Part shown: positions 1 through 9,189 of the stretch, one piece after another
Layout: each line of letters opens with the position of its first letter
Numbering within the stretch: the first letter of the stretch is position 1
NCBI RefSeq assembly: GCF_030405905.1
Contig: NZ_JASATW010000014.1
Location: forward strand, 1 to 64,000
DNA: 64,000 bases
Source: Sphaerothrix gracilis
GTDB taxonomy: Bacteria; Cyanobacteriota; Cyanobacteriia; Phormidesmidales; Phormidesmidaceae
Direction of reading: 5' to 3'
Program-made: the position numbers and the translations under genes
Notes under the pieces: model-generated
Database searches by the model: none
What the model saw: the letters and a program-made list of their open reading frames with translations, nothing else
Told to the model about the DNA's origin: nothing

Positions 1-143
1 CCTCTGACGTCATCTGAGTAGCCTCGGTGAGGTTCGTAGGTGTCGATGAACTGACGACCGCAGGCGACGCAGATGTGATTTTGCTTACCTTTTCTCTTAC
101 CGTTCTTACGGATGTGAGTGGCTCCGCACTCTGGACATTGCAT
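1..143 (-). CDS. IS1-family transposase, N-terminal part (cut by window edge)
   Basis: Reading from an ATG at 143 on the minus strand gives 47 open codons that run off the left edge. The peptide starts MQCPECGATHIRKNG and continues with CVACGRQF, so it carries a CxxC...CxxC zinc-binding pair. This is the usual N-terminus of the InsA-like part of IS1-family transposases, which are common in cyanobacteria. The catalytic region would lie outside the window, so it cannot be told whether the element is intact. It sits beside decayed CHAT-gene remnants, which fits an insertion or decay hotspot. Confidence 0.75.
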   Translation of the reverse strand, partial: MQCPECGATHIRKNGKRKGKQNHICVACGRQFIDTYEPHRGYSDDVR

Positions 144-177
144 CGCAGATTCCCTCTAATTCATCTTTTAATTATGC

Positions 178-370
178 AACGCCGACTATCTCTGGTTTTA
201 TCGGCGGCTGATCGAGAGTCTCAATGATCAGTCTCAACGCCAGATGCTCGTTGAACTCAAACAAAACGTAGCTGCATTAGAGAAAATCGTTGTCTCAAGC
301 AGCCGCGATCGCTGCTTTAACTGGAGAAGCCAGGGCCGCAGTAGAGCGAACCCGGCAGATGAAGATGTGA
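178..370 (+). pseudogene. Frameshifted gene remnant of unknown family
   Basis: The frame starting at 178 reads with protein-like composition (NADYLWFYRRLIESL, then a helical stretch ending ALEKI). Near 285-300 the sensible reading moves to another frame (QAAAIAALTGEARAAVERT) and ends at a TGA at about 370. No start codon is present in the first frame. I read this as one frameshift in a helical protein that has lost its beginning. It may belong to the same decayed locus as the CHAT fragment that follows, but I do not recognise the family. Confidence 0.35.
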
Positions 371-401
371 TAGTTCAAGTGCATCCAGGTAACAGCCATA
401 G

Positions 402-641
402 ATGAATTCAGGCCCTGCAAAGGGTCTAAAGCTGTCAGCAGGTCATCATCAGTTTGAGCTGATTGCTCGGTGGGCTGTGCGTACTAAAGATTTACGGCGA
501 TCGCTCCTAGAGCATGTCCCCCAAATCGTTCATTTTTCCGGTCATGGCACTGGCGAGCCGGGTCTGATTTTGGAAGATGAGCTCGGTCAGACCCAACCTA
601 TCACCGGCACAGTCCTGGCTAGACTGTTCTTTTACGCCTAG
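402..641 (+). pseudogene. CHAT-domain protease fragment
   Basis: The 79-residue frame contains FELIARWAV, then LRRSLLEHVPQIVHFSGHG, the block around the catalytic histidine of CHAT (caspase-like) domains. ILEDELGQ follows, as in intact family members. The frame stops just after ARLF, before the segment that should carry the catalytic cysteine (LNACYS-type). A stop codon also lies directly upstream of the ATG. Full CHAT domains are 150 residues or more, so this is a remnant that probably makes no active protease. The family's roles in bacterial immunity and proteolysis are known. The decay is seen in the sequence. Confidence 0.7.
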
Positions 642-716
642 CGAGAACTGACATATCGTCGAACTTGAAGATCGTGAAGTAACCATTAGACAGCATGAGC
701 CAGCATTTCTTCTGTC

Positions 717-1355
717 TTAGCTAAACTGCTTCAACAGCCAGCGATTGACGGCTCCGTCGTCTTCGGTTTGGCTGCGCTGTAGAGCTTCTTCGATGACCGA
801 TATGGGTAAGTCGGGGAGGACTGCGGAGACCTGAATTTGGCGACTGCCACCGTCTGCGATCGCAAACGCAATCACTGTTGCAGTCTCTACATTGACGACC
901 CAGTATTCCTGGACGCTTAACCGCTCGTACAGCAGGCGTTTTTGGCCGAGATCGTCGCTTAAGGTGCTGGCAGAGATTTCAATAGCTAAGTCTGGTGGGC
1001 CATAGCGATCGACATCGACGGGTTGATTATTTTTGGGGGGACGCTGGATGTCTGGGCCGATGTAGTAGGCCAAGTCTGGCTGGCATTCGCGTTCACCTGC
1101 TTTCCGAAAGCTGCCGTTGGTAAATGAGATATAGCTAATGTCTTTTAGGGTGCCGTAGAGACTGACCACGGCAGCCAGAATTGAGTTGTCCTGACCGTGG
1201 GCTGAACCAATCGGCATAGTTTCAATTCTCATCCAGCCAAGGTCGTAGTAAAAACGGGCTTTTTCCAGGTCGGGATGTCCTGTTAGCGTCAAAAATTCGT
1301 CCCAGGTGGCTACTACCCAGGTATCAGTGGCTATGGCTGGGGTTGCGTTGACCAT
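717..1355 (-). CDS. Uma2 family protein (DUF820, PD-(D/E)XK nuclease fold)
   Basis: This 212-residue protein matches the Uma2/DUF820 family, which is greatly expanded in cyanobacteria and has a restriction-endonuclease-like fold. Visible family blocks are the N-terminal TWDEFL region, QPDLAYYIG with a conserved Asp, and PPDLAIEISAST, then a conserved Lys-containing stretch (GQKRLLYERL) ending EYWVVNVE. These supply the D, E and K positions of the fold. The length is normal for the family. It is a single gene facing the CHAT remnants. The cellular role is unknown; a nuclease activity is inferred from the fold only. Confidence 0.85.
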   Translation of the reverse strand: MVNATPAIATDTWVVATWDEFLTLTGHPDLEKARFYYDLGWMRIETMPIGSAHGQDNSILAAVVSLYGTLKDISYISFTNGSFRKAGERECQPDLAYYIGPDIQRPPKNNQPVDVDRYGPPDLAIEISASTLSDDLGQKRLLYERLSVQEYWVVNVETATVIAFAIADGGSRQIQVSAVLPDLPISVIEEALQRSQTEDDGAVNRWLLKQFS

Positions 1356-1489
1356 TGGCTCTCACCTCGTGAGTTCCAGTGTACTCAAATTCTGCTGGTG
1401 CGATCGCAGGCATGTCACTTTCAAATCGGGACTTGATCCAGGGTGAACATCAATGGATTTACTTGACTGAGCAAAGCTGATTTTTAACT

Positions 1490-1672
1490 TCAGAAGGTTG
1501 CCTCGCCCTTCTTTATTGTCATATTGAGTAAAACTTTGCCGTTTTGAAACTCGCGGGCGATAGTCAAGTTTCCATCAATGCGTATCTTGATGTCCCTCTG
1601 TTTAACTTTAGTGTTTGGGTCGCGAGTAATGTAAAACTTGCCATCGCTGTCTTTAGAAAGGACCGGTCAGCC
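1490..1672 (-). pseudogene. C-terminal gene fragment, family not recognised
   Basis: On the minus strand a frame without an ATG at its head reads SKDSDGKFYITRDPN, then IKIRIDGNLTIAREF and ends MTIKKGEATF with a TGA at 1490. It is preceded by an in-frame stop near 1673. The regular alternation of charged and hydrophobic residues looks like a real beta-rich protein end rather than a chance frame. It lies between the Uma2 gene and the end of the hybrid kinase gene, on the same strand. I infer the 3' remnant of a lost gene; a function cannot be assigned. Confidence 0.35.
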
Positions 1673-1727
1673 TGCGAAGAAATTGATACAGCAACTCAGG
1701 ATGCGATCGCTATCACTACAATTCAGT

Positions 1728-3245
1728 TCACTCCCGAAGAATATTTTGAAGTGGATTGGAAACTGGGCAATAAGAGTACAGCCAGCTATCAAGAGTCGCC
1801 CGCACAGTTTCTATCCGAATGGGTTTAGCAATATAGTCATTCATGCCTGCTGCTAGGCACTTTTCGCGATCGCCCTCCATCACGCTTGCCGTCATCGCAA
1901 TAATGATAGGCGACGAATCTAGCGCCATCTGGCGCAGTTGGCGTGTTGCTTCAATGCCGTCCATTTCTGGCATCCGCACGTCCATAAAGATGAAGTCGTA
2001 GGGCTGCTGCCGGATGGCCGCCAAAACCTCTAGCCCGTTGGTAGCTGTCTCAATCGTGTAGCCAAGCTGAGCAAAGACTCTGACCGCAACTTTTTGATTA
2101 ACGGCACTGTCTTCGGCCAGCAAAATCTTAGGGAGTGGGCGATCGCCAGCATCAGGGCGTTTGGCTGGCTGTGACAGCTTTGACATGTTGAGGTCAGTCG
2201 CGATCGCCGGTTGGGCCGCAATTGTGAAGCCCACCTTAGTTCCCTGACCGATCCTGCTTTCAATCCAAATTTGTCCCTGCATCAGGTTGACCAATCGCTT
2301 GCAAATAGCCAGGCCCAAACCTGTGCCTTCAAACTTTCGCGTGGAAGATGAATCAGCTTGAAAAAAGGGTTCAAATAGAGAAGCCTGTTGCTCAGCCGGA
2401 ATGCCGATACCAGTATCTCGAATAGTGAACAGCAGCCGATCGCCTTCCTGGGACTTTACGGCTACCTCAATCTCACCCTGATCGGTAAATTTGACCGCAT
2501 TGCTGAGCAAATTGACTAGCACCTGCCGCAGCCGAATCACATCTCCCTGAATCCAAGCAGGTACCGTAGGAGCCACATGCAAGTTCAGCTCCAATCCTTT
2601 AGATTTGGCTTCTGCCACCAGCAGATTGACCACCTCATCCAAGCAGGTTCGCAGCGCAAAGGGCCGAATCTCCAAATCGAGCTTGCCCGACTCTACCTTA
2701 GAAAAATCCAGGATGTCATTGATAACAGCCAGCAGGGAGTCCCCGCTGAGGCGAATGGTTTCAACATAGTCCCGCTGTTCATCCGTCAGTTGGGTATGAT
2801 CCAGCAGGCTCGTCATGCCGATTACCCCGTTCATCGGCGTGCGAATTTCATGACTGACCATTGCCAAAAACTCAGACTTAGCCTGAGCGATCGCCTCAGC
2901 AGTCTCCTTCGCCTGCTGCAGCTCTAGCGTATCGTTGCGAGCCGCCAGCAGTTGTCGCATCGTCACCAAGCTGCTCTTAACTACCAAATAGACAAACAGC
3001 GCTCCAAAAAAGAAGATAGCTCCCGTCAGCGCCAGCAAAAGCGACTGATAGCCAACCAGTAATAAACCTAGCACTCCCAGATAGCCGCACAGGAAGAAGA
3101 CCATCAGCCATCGCAGCACCTGCCAGGTTTTGCGCGTCGGCTGCTTTTCAACTAGCTGTAGTACGTGCCTTGTCTCTAAGATGGAAAGAAATAAAACACC
3201 GCCACCACTTAGAATCAAGAGGCCCGTCAGAGCAAGGTCAACCAT
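1728..3245 (-). CDS. Membrane hybrid histidine kinase (HisKA-HATPase-REC)
   Basis: A 505-residue two-component sensor. Three hydrophobic segments at about residues 4-25, 44-66 and 70-92 anchor it in the membrane, with almost no periplasmic sensor domain. A short coiled coil leads to the HisKA box with phospho-acceptor His132 in the SHEIRTPMNG motif. The N box (NLLSNAVKFT, about 246) and G boxes (DTGIGIP, GTGLGLAI) of the ATPase domain follow. A receiver begins near 373 (ILLAEDS), with Asp422 as the expected phosphorylation site and a late conserved Lys in IAKP. There is no Hpt domain, so a separate phosphotransfer protein or a regulatory receiver is implied. The signal is unknown. Confidence 0.9.
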   Translation of the reverse strand: MVDLALTGLLILSGGGVLFLSILETRHVLQLVEKQPTRKTWQVLRWLMVFFLCGYLGVLGLLLVGYQSLLLALTGAIFFFGALFVYLVVKSSLVTMRQLLAARNDTLELQQAKETAEAIAQAKSEFLAMVSHEIRTPMNGVIGMTSLLDHTQLTDEQRDYVETIRLSGDSLLAVINDILDFSKVESGKLDLEIRPFALRTCLDEVVNLLVAEAKSKGLELNLHVAPTVPAWIQGDVIRLRQVLVNLLSNAVKFTDQGEIEVAVKSQEGDRLLFTIRDTGIGIPAEQQASLFEPFFQADSSSTRKFEGTGLGLAICKRLVNLMQGQIWIESRIGQGTKVGFTIAAQPAIATDLNMSKLSQPAKRPDAGDRPLPKILLAEDSAVNQKVAVRVFAQLGYTIETATNGLEVLAAIRQQPYDFIFMDVRMPEMDGIEATRQLRQMALDSSPIIIAMTASVMEGDREKCLAAGMNDYIAKPIRIETVRATLDSWLYSYCPVSNPLQNILRE

Positions 3246-3342
3246 AAAGGGACACGGACTCTCAAGGATTGATTACTTTAGTCTACCCGCAGTCCGCGGA
3301 CGGAGTTGAATCTGCCCCAGCGATCGCGTTCACAGGCTTTTT

Positions 3343-3789
3343 CTAAACTTTCTGTTCTAGCAACGCCAGCATCTGCTGCAGCAAAAGCTCATCGGGTCGG
3401 GTCGCCAGAATTGACTTAACCAGGTTAACAAAGGCATTGTCTAACACGGCATCATCCTTAATCGTTTTGCTAGCTGCGTAATAAGCCACCTCTGGTGGTA
3501 CATCTAGCTCATTGGTGGCTCCTGTCCGCAGAAGCTGCCGCTGGCGATTCCAGATTAAAGACTTGCCGCGCAGCGTTAACTGAAACCAGTCAATCTGGTC
3601 GGCTTCCATTTCGCCGTGGATATCAAAGTAAGCTTCTTTCCCCTGGTACCAGATCCGCGTTTTACCCGGTGATGTGCCTGGCTTCAGGTAGTCAGCGCCA
3701 ATCTTTCTCAGAGATTGACCTAGCGCAGCAGTGTCTGCCTCATCTAGCTTTGAGATCCAACTGCTGGCAGAAGAGGTGTTATACGACAT
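3343..3789 (-). CDS. Conserved hypothetical protein, 148 residues
   Basis: A soluble protein with no signal peptide or membrane segment. The N-terminal third is charged and helical. The middle contains KTRIWYQGKEAYFDIHGEM and a beta-rich stretch (WFQLTLRGKSLIWN), and the C-terminus is helical (LLLQQMLALLEQKV). It lies upstream of, and on the same strand as, the hybrid kinase gene, about 100 bases away, and diverges from mnmG. Codon use and GCGATCGC sites match neighbouring genes. I do not recognise a named family and assign no function. Confidence 0.65.
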   Translation of the reverse strand: MSYNTSSASSWISKLDEADTAALGQSLRKIGADYLKPGTSPGKTRIWYQGKEAYFDIHGEMEADQIDWFQLTLRGKSLIWNRQRQLLRTGATNELDVPPEVAYYAASKTIKDDAVLDNAFVNLVKSILATRPDELLLQQMLALLEQKV

Positions 3790-3992
3790 GATTTCATGGT
3801 GAGTGGTAATTCAGTCATAGCTGCTCCCTTGGTAACTATTAAGACAAGCCAGGGGGGCTTTCCGGAATGTTTGATAGACAGTTTTATCAGTGGATTACGA
3901 CTAGGTGAACGCAGCGTGAGTTTGCGACCGCCGCCAGCGCGCCTATCCCCTACCGCTACAATAGAAAATTGACGCGCCTTTGTGGCTGGGAT

Positions 3993-5906
3993 ATGGCTGT
4001 AGATTTTATTGATGAATTTGAAGTTGTAGTTGTGGGAGCAGGCCATGCAGGCTGCGAAGCGGCTTTGGCTGCCGCTCGATCGGGCTGCCGCACTCTGCTG
4101 CTCACTCTGAACTTAGACAAAATTGCCTGGCAGCCCTGCAATCCGGCTGTCGGTGGCCCGGCTAAGTCCCAGCTTACTCACGAAGTCGATGCGCTGGGCG
4201 GCGAAATTGGCAAAATGGCCGATCGCACCTATCTGCAAAAGCGGATTCTCAATAACTCTCGTGGTCCGGCAGTCTGGGCCTTGCGCGCTCAAACCGACAA
4301 GCGGGAATATGCCGCTGTCATGAAAGAAATTGTGGAAAATCAGCCCCATCTCACTATCCGCGAGAGCATGGTAACGGATTTGGTGCTGGGGGCCAATGAC
4401 GAAGTGGTTGGGGTCGAAACCTACTTCGGCGTCGCTTTTCGTTGTAAGTCAGTCATTCTCACGACTGGAACCTTCTTAGGCGGCGTCATCTGGGTGGGCA
4501 ACAAGTCCATGCCTGCGGGTCGCGCGGGCGAGTTTGCCGCCGTAGGGCTGACGGACACGCTGAACCGTTTAGGCTTTGAAACCGGGCGGCTGAAAACAGG
4601 AACTCCAGCGCGAGTAGATAAGCGATCGGTAGATTACAGCCGGCTAGAGCCGCAGCCCGGAGACGAAGCGGTACGCTGGTTTAGCTTTGATCCAGAAGTC
4701 TGGGTCGAGCGAGAGCAAATCCCCTGTCATCTCACCCGCACGACAGCTGAAACCCACCGGCTGATTCGAGAAAATCTGCACTTGTCTCCAGTTTACGGCG
4801 GTTGGGTAGATGCCAAAGGGCCGCGCTACTGTCCCAGCATCGAAGACAAGATTGTTCGCTTTGCCGATAAAGAAAGTCACCAGATTTTTATTGAGCCAGA
4901 AGGCCGTACTATTCCAGAGCTGTATATCCAGGGCTTTTCCACTGGATTGCCAGAGGCACTGCAGTTGCAAATGCTGCGATCGCTCCCTGGTTTAGAACAC
5001 TGCGCCATGCTGCGACCGGCCTATGCAGTCGAGTACGACTACTTGCCTGCGACTCAGTGCTTCCTAACCCTGATGACCAAGAAGGTGGCCGGGCTGTTTT
5101 GCGCTGGGCAGATCAATGGCACCACAGGTTACGAAGAAGCCGCCGCCCAGGGAATTGTCTCAGGCATCAATGCGGTGCGCTTTGCCCGCAATCAGGAGAT
5201 GATCATTTTTCCGCGCGAGCAGAGCTATCTGGGCACGATGATTGACGATCTCTGCACTAAAGACCTGCGTGAGCCTTACCGGATGCTGACATCCCGTTCG
5301 GAGTATCGGCTGCTGCTGCGCTCAGATAATGCCGATCAGCGACTGACACCGCTGGGACGCGAATTGGGCTTGATTAGCGATCGCCGCTGGGATCTCTTCA
5401 CCCGCAAGCAGGCTAATATTATGGCTGAAAAGGCTCGTCTGGAAGCCACCCGCATCAAAGCCCATGAATCTGTCGGTGAGAAAATTGCGGCTGATACCCA
5501 ACAGCGAATCAAAGGCTCCATCACCTTAGCCGACTTGCTGCGCCGCCCCGGTTTTCACTACGTCAATTTAGAGCAATACGGCCTAGACAATCCAGAGCTA
5601 GATCAGGCTGAAAAAGAAGGGGCCGAAATTGACATTAAGTATTCCGGCTACATTCAGCGGCAGCAAAATCAAATCGATCAGATTTCTAAGCAAACTAACC
5701 GGAAGCTGCCGGAAAATTTGGACTATCACGCGATCGATACGCTTTCCAAAGAAGCCCGTGAAAAACTTGCTAAAGTTAAGCCGCTCACCATCGGTCAGGC
5801 AACTCGCATTGGCGGCGTTAATCCGGCGGATGTGAATGCGCTGCTGGTACACCTAGAAATTCAGTCGCGCCTCAGCGAACAGGCGGCTCAAAAAGTTTCG
5901 GTGTAG
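3993..5906 (+). CDS. mnmG: tRNA uridine-5-carboxymethylaminomethyl modification enzyme MnmG (GidA)
   Basis: MnmG, with MnmE, installs the carboxymethylaminomethyl group at C5 of wobble uridine 34 of certain tRNAs, using FAD, NADH and a folate one-carbon donor in the cytoplasm. The 637-residue protein has the FAD-binding GAGHAGCEAA motif near residues 15-24. It also has the family signatures WQPCNPAVGGPAKSQL, CPSIEDK near residue 280, and the helical C-terminus that contacts MnmE and tRNA. The frame is also open from a TTG at 3969. I prefer the ATG at 3993 because the protein then starts MAVDFIDEFEVVVVGAG, as homologues do, and has the usual length. It is a single gene converging with the ATPase operon. 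Confidence 0.97.
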   Translation: MAVDFIDEFEVVVVGAGHAGCEAALAAARSGCRTLLLTLNLDKIAWQPCNPAVGGPAKSQLTHEVDALGGEIGKMADRTYLQKRILNNSRGPAVWALRAQTDKREYAAVMKEIVENQPHLTIRESMVTDLVLGANDEVVGVETYFGVAFRCKSVILTTGTFLGGVIWVGNKSMPAGRAGEFAAVGLTDTLNRLGFETGRLKTGTPARVDKRSVDYSRLEPQPGDEAVRWFSFDPEVWVEREQIPCHLTRTTAETHRLIRENLHLSPVYGGWVDAKGPRYCPSIEDKIVRFADKESHQIFIEPEGRTIPELYIQGFSTGLPEALQLQMLRSLPGLEHCAMLRPAYAVEYDYLPATQCFLTLMTKKVAGLFCAGQINGTTGYEEAAAQGIVSGINAVRFARNQEMIIFPREQSYLGTMIDDLCTKDLREPYRMLTSRSEYRLLLRSDNADQRLTPLGRELGLISDRRWDLFTRKQANIMAEKARLEATRIKAHESVGEKIAADTQQRIKGSITLADLLRRPGFHYVNLEQYGLDNPELDQAEKEGAEIDIKYSGYIQRQQNQIDQISKQTNRKLPENLDYHAIDTLSKEAREKLAKVKPLTIGQATRIGGVNPADVNALLVHLEIQSRLSEQAAQKVSV

Positions 5907-5920
5907 CAGTTTCCTTAACG

Positions 5921-8900
5921 TTATTGAAGACTGCGAGAGTGCTTAGCGCGCTTTAGAACACTTGCTTCGTCTAAGGGGCTAGATGGATGATAAGACAAGC
6001 ATAGGGGAGTGGCCATCTTTACAGGCGGAGTTAGGCTTTCAGCAGCGGCATAAAACTGTCCCCGCTCTAGTTGCGGCACATCATCCCCTGTTCCGCCCCG
6101 CTGTCTAATTTGATCGCGAATTACATCAATGGCAGCGGGAGAATTAGCACGGCCATAAAACTGAGTCGAGCAGTTGGCGATGATGTTGTGATCGATGCTT
6201 TTGGGAGCCTGGGTTGCAAAGATCAAGCCCAGACCATACTTGCGCGCCTGGGCTGCTAGTCGATTTAGGCTCGATTTGCAGGGCGTAGTCCCCTTCGACG
6301 GGACGAAGTCTTTGGCTTCGTCAATTACCATTAAGCCTCTGAGCGGTTGCTCAGGGGGGGCTGGATTTTTCTTAATCCAGGTAAAAAGGGTCATTGCAAG
6401 CTGATTCAAAAACTGTTGTTGCTGAGTTTGGCCCGGTAGCCCAACAAAGTTAATCACCGAGAGGCGAACTTTATCTGAAGATGGGTTTGCCCCCAACAGT
6501 AACGCCGGATCTAAGGCCGCTCCCTGCTGTCTTAGCAGGGGATTATTAGAAATTTCTGCATATAAAGCATCAGCCATGTCCTGCGCTTTTTGGGCTGCTT
6601 TTGAAATATTTCCGGTGGCTTCTTCCGGTAAATCAGCCAGAAATTCAGCAAAACTGTCTAAACTGCCGCCCCCTGCTTTAGCAAAGCAGTGCAAAGCGTT
6701 TCTTAGAATACCCCGTTTGACTTTTATGGTTTGGGCCGTGCCGGAAATCACAGTGTCTTGGAGGCTGTCACGGGCCATGTCTATGGCTTGATTTAGCTCA
6801 TCTGAGTTGTCAATGAGTGCCGCAAAATCAGGCAACGGGTTCAGCGTCATCGGATTTCCGGCCTCTCGGCCAGGTGTCCAGACGACAACTTCTGTACGGT
6901 GGTAATACCGCTCTGCTTTTTCTCGGTCTTGAGCTGTCAAAGCGGTTGGCGGCTGCGGCCAGCGATCGCCCAATCGGGCCAAATCATTGGCACAATCAAC
7001 CACAATTGCCGGAATTCCCTGTAGTGCAGCTTCTTCAACTAGGCGGCGAACTAAGACGGTTTTTCCTGCCCCGCTACTGGCTAGGATGACAGTATGCTTG
7101 GTTAAAACTTCTAATGGAATCGAAAGGGATGTTGTCTGCTGTCCGTTTAAAGGGCTACCAATTGGTAAGCCTTGAGAGGTGGTTGAAATAGGCTGGCTGA
7201 CAGGAGGAAGAGGCTGAGTACATGAGGCTGGCTGGTTAACGACAGGAACGCGGCCATTGGTAGAGGCTTGAGCTGGAACGACATGCGCAGAGGTGCCATT
7301 GGCAGAGGCAATATCAGTTTGAGGAGTGACTGTTTCTGAGAAACGCTTAGTCTCTTGGAACAGCCAGGCTACTGTGTTTTGCATAAAGGGCAACTGAGAA
7401 ACTGGACGGCGATCGCGCAGCCAAGTATTAAAATTCGGTAAATTCTGACGTTTGAGCTGATGCAGTGCCCCTATAGTCCGCAGCTCTGCCTCTGTCGGAT
7501 AGGCGAACAGGCCGCCAGCTTGTAAGCATGTCTGAGTTAGCTCTTGGGTTTTGGCGCCACCAGGTAGGTCGTGGGTGCGCACAATCATTAAGCGCCGAAA
7601 ACTCAGAGCGTGATCAATACCTGAAATTGTCATGGCGGCTTTTAGTCTAGCTCTGTAAGCCGCGTGATTTGAGCGCTGTAAGGCTCTCAGACAAAGGTGC
7701 TTTTCGCGATCGCCTTCTTCTCGAAACACCAGTCGTACCCGCGAGTGCATTTGGGGATAGTTGCGCCCGCCTGGAAAACGAGTTTCGGTAAAGGCGTCAA
7801 TCTCATCAGCGGTAGGGTTTTCTAAGACTAAGCAATCACCAACGGTTTCTAGCCACTTGCCTAAAACACCATCTTCCTGACTTTCATCAAGGGCAGCCTG
7901 AATATTGACCTGTCGTTGAGCAGCCGCAAATGCCCGATCGATTGTCTCGAAGCCATTTATTGGCGGCTGAATTGGATCTGCCGGATCAAACGTGTTTAGC
8001 TCAGTGACTTCTCCCACCGCTAAACACTGCTGACGATGCTGATCGCAGCGCTGTAGAATCCGGCGGGGTGATTGCCGAACGGCAGCTTGAAAAAAGGCGT
8101 CAGTATAAGGCCAGGTTGGATAAGGTGGCATGAAGCCAATCTGCTCATAAGCTTTTTGTAATCGAGCCTGAATAATGCTGCGGGCAGTCTCAGTTTTCAG
8201 TACCCTACCCAACACTAATGGCATCTGAAAACGAGCTTGAAACGTGCTGATGACCTGCTGCCGCAAAATTTGCCAGGTCGCCTCCAGGCAAGAGGTGATA
8301 ATTTGGGTGCGATAGGTTTTATCGCGCAGTGCCATCAGACCGCCACCAATGCCCTCGATGATGAATTTGGAAGTCTGCTGTTCTGCTGATAGCTCGGCAC
8401 CAGTGGCGGCACTAGCCACATAATGATGCTGCGTAACAATAGCGTCAAACTGATCTAGAGCCAACACCGAGGCTCCCCGCAGACTCATAATCCAAGACAA
8501 GCCTTCAACAATGTCGCTGAGTTGACTAGCTACGCTGGCTTTAAACCCAAACAGTTGCTTGTCTGTAGGTTCAATTTCTAAACCCTGAAGCCAGTTATAG
8601 CCAATTCCCGATAGGGCAAAGTCCTCTGAGTTGAGGAGTATTACAGCCCGGATGACGTCTTGGAACTGAATGGTTTTTGGCTTTTCTTTTTTAGCAAGCG
8701 CGTTCAAAATAGCGTTGACACCGTTTTTCAAAGCTTCATGTGTCAAACTAGCCATTTTCTTGGGTGTGACAGAACGTTCGGTGAACGAGACTAGACAGGC
8801 AATTAGCTTTTGAATTTGAGGCATACCCTTTGAGTCAGCTTCCTGTAAGGAACTGACATAGCCCTGTAAGACCGTTTCCCAAAAATCCCGCACATCAGTC

Positions 8901-9184
8901 ATATCGACCAGTACGAAGTTCATCCCTTGGGATAGGGCATATTTGCGGATGGCTCCAAGCAGGTGTGTCTTACCCGATCCAGCTTCTCCTGTAATAGGAA
9001 AACCTAGAGGAGATTGAGTATCAGCAGCCTGATTCAGTTTATTTAATGCGCTTTCAATTTTTGTACGTTTCTCTTGATGAAGATCGTTAACATTTGAGGT
9101 ATCTTGCCAGACGCTTTTGACGTGCATTGTCCAGCTAAAGTCAGCTATTCTGAGTGCTTGAATTGCAGAATCTCTCTCCGACAT
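5921..9184 (-). CDS. Double ATPase: N-terminal AAA module and C-terminal HerA/VirB4-like module
   Basis: A 1087-residue protein with two separate P-loop engines. The first, about residues 30-390, has Walker A GEAGSGKT at 66-73 and a Walker B-like LALDQFD at 241-247, resembling Orc/Cdc6 or BrxC/PglY-type AAA domains. A middle region of about 300 residues has no obvious motif and ends in a low-complexity Ser/Thr/Pro/Gln linker (620-685). The second ATPase, 690-1050, has Walker A SSGAGKT at 703-709, Walker B LMVIDEA at 951-957 and ATQAPKSID at 990-998. That layout is the one seen in HerA, FtsK and VirB4 DNA translocases. It is the last gene of a three-gene operon, five bases after the winged-helix gene. 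A DNA-pumping role is inferred. Confidence 0.85.
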   Translation of the reverse strand: MSERDSAIQALRIADFSWTMHVKSVWQDTSNVNDLHQEKRTKIESALNKLNQAADTQSPLGFPITGEAGSGKTHLLGAIRKYALSQGMNFVLVDMTDVRDFWETVLQGYVSSLQEADSKGMPQIQKLIACLVSFTERSVTPKKMASLTHEALKNGVNAILNALAKKEKPKTIQFQDVIRAVILLNSEDFALSGIGYNWLQGLEIEPTDKQLFGFKASVASQLSDIVEGLSWIMSLRGASVLALDQFDAIVTQHHYVASAATGAELSAEQQTSKFIIEGIGGGLMALRDKTYRTQIITSCLEATWQILRQQVISTFQARFQMPLVLGRVLKTETARSIIQARLQKAYEQIGFMPPYPTWPYTDAFFQAAVRQSPRRILQRCDQHRQQCLAVGEVTELNTFDPADPIQPPINGFETIDRAFAAAQRQVNIQAALDESQEDGVLGKWLETVGDCLVLENPTADEIDAFTETRFPGGRNYPQMHSRVRLVFREEGDREKHLCLRALQRSNHAAYRARLKAAMTISGIDHALSFRRLMIVRTHDLPGGAKTQELTQTCLQAGGLFAYPTEAELRTIGALHQLKRQNLPNFNTWLRDRRPVSQLPFMQNTVAWLFQETKRFSETVTPQTDIASANGTSAHVVPAQASTNGRVPVVNQPASCTQPLPPVSQPISTTSQGLPIGSPLNGQQTTSLSIPLEVLTKHTVILASSGAGKTVLVRRLVEEAALQGIPAIVVDCANDLARLGDRWPQPPTALTAQDREKAERYYHRTEVVVWTPGREAGNPMTLNPLPDFAALIDNSDELNQAIDMARDSLQDTVISGTAQTIKVKRGILRNALHCFAKAGGGSLDSFAEFLADLPEEATGNISKAAQKAQDMADALYAEISNNPLLRQQGAALDPALLLGANPSSDKVRLSVINFVGLPGQTQQQQFLNQLAMTLFTWIKKNPAPPEQPLRGLMVIDEAKDFVPSKGTTPCKSSLNRLAAQARKYGLGLIFATQAPKSIDHNIIANCSTQFYGRANSPAAIDVIRDQIRQRGGTGDDVPQLERGQFYAAAESLTPPVKMATPLCLSYHPSSPLDEASVLKRAKHSRSLQ

Positions 9185-9189
9185 TGTTT

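Noticed and set aside
3969..3992. Upstream TTG start for mnmG
   Set aside because: The ATG at 3993 gives the conserved N-terminus and normal length; the eight extra residues do not match the family.
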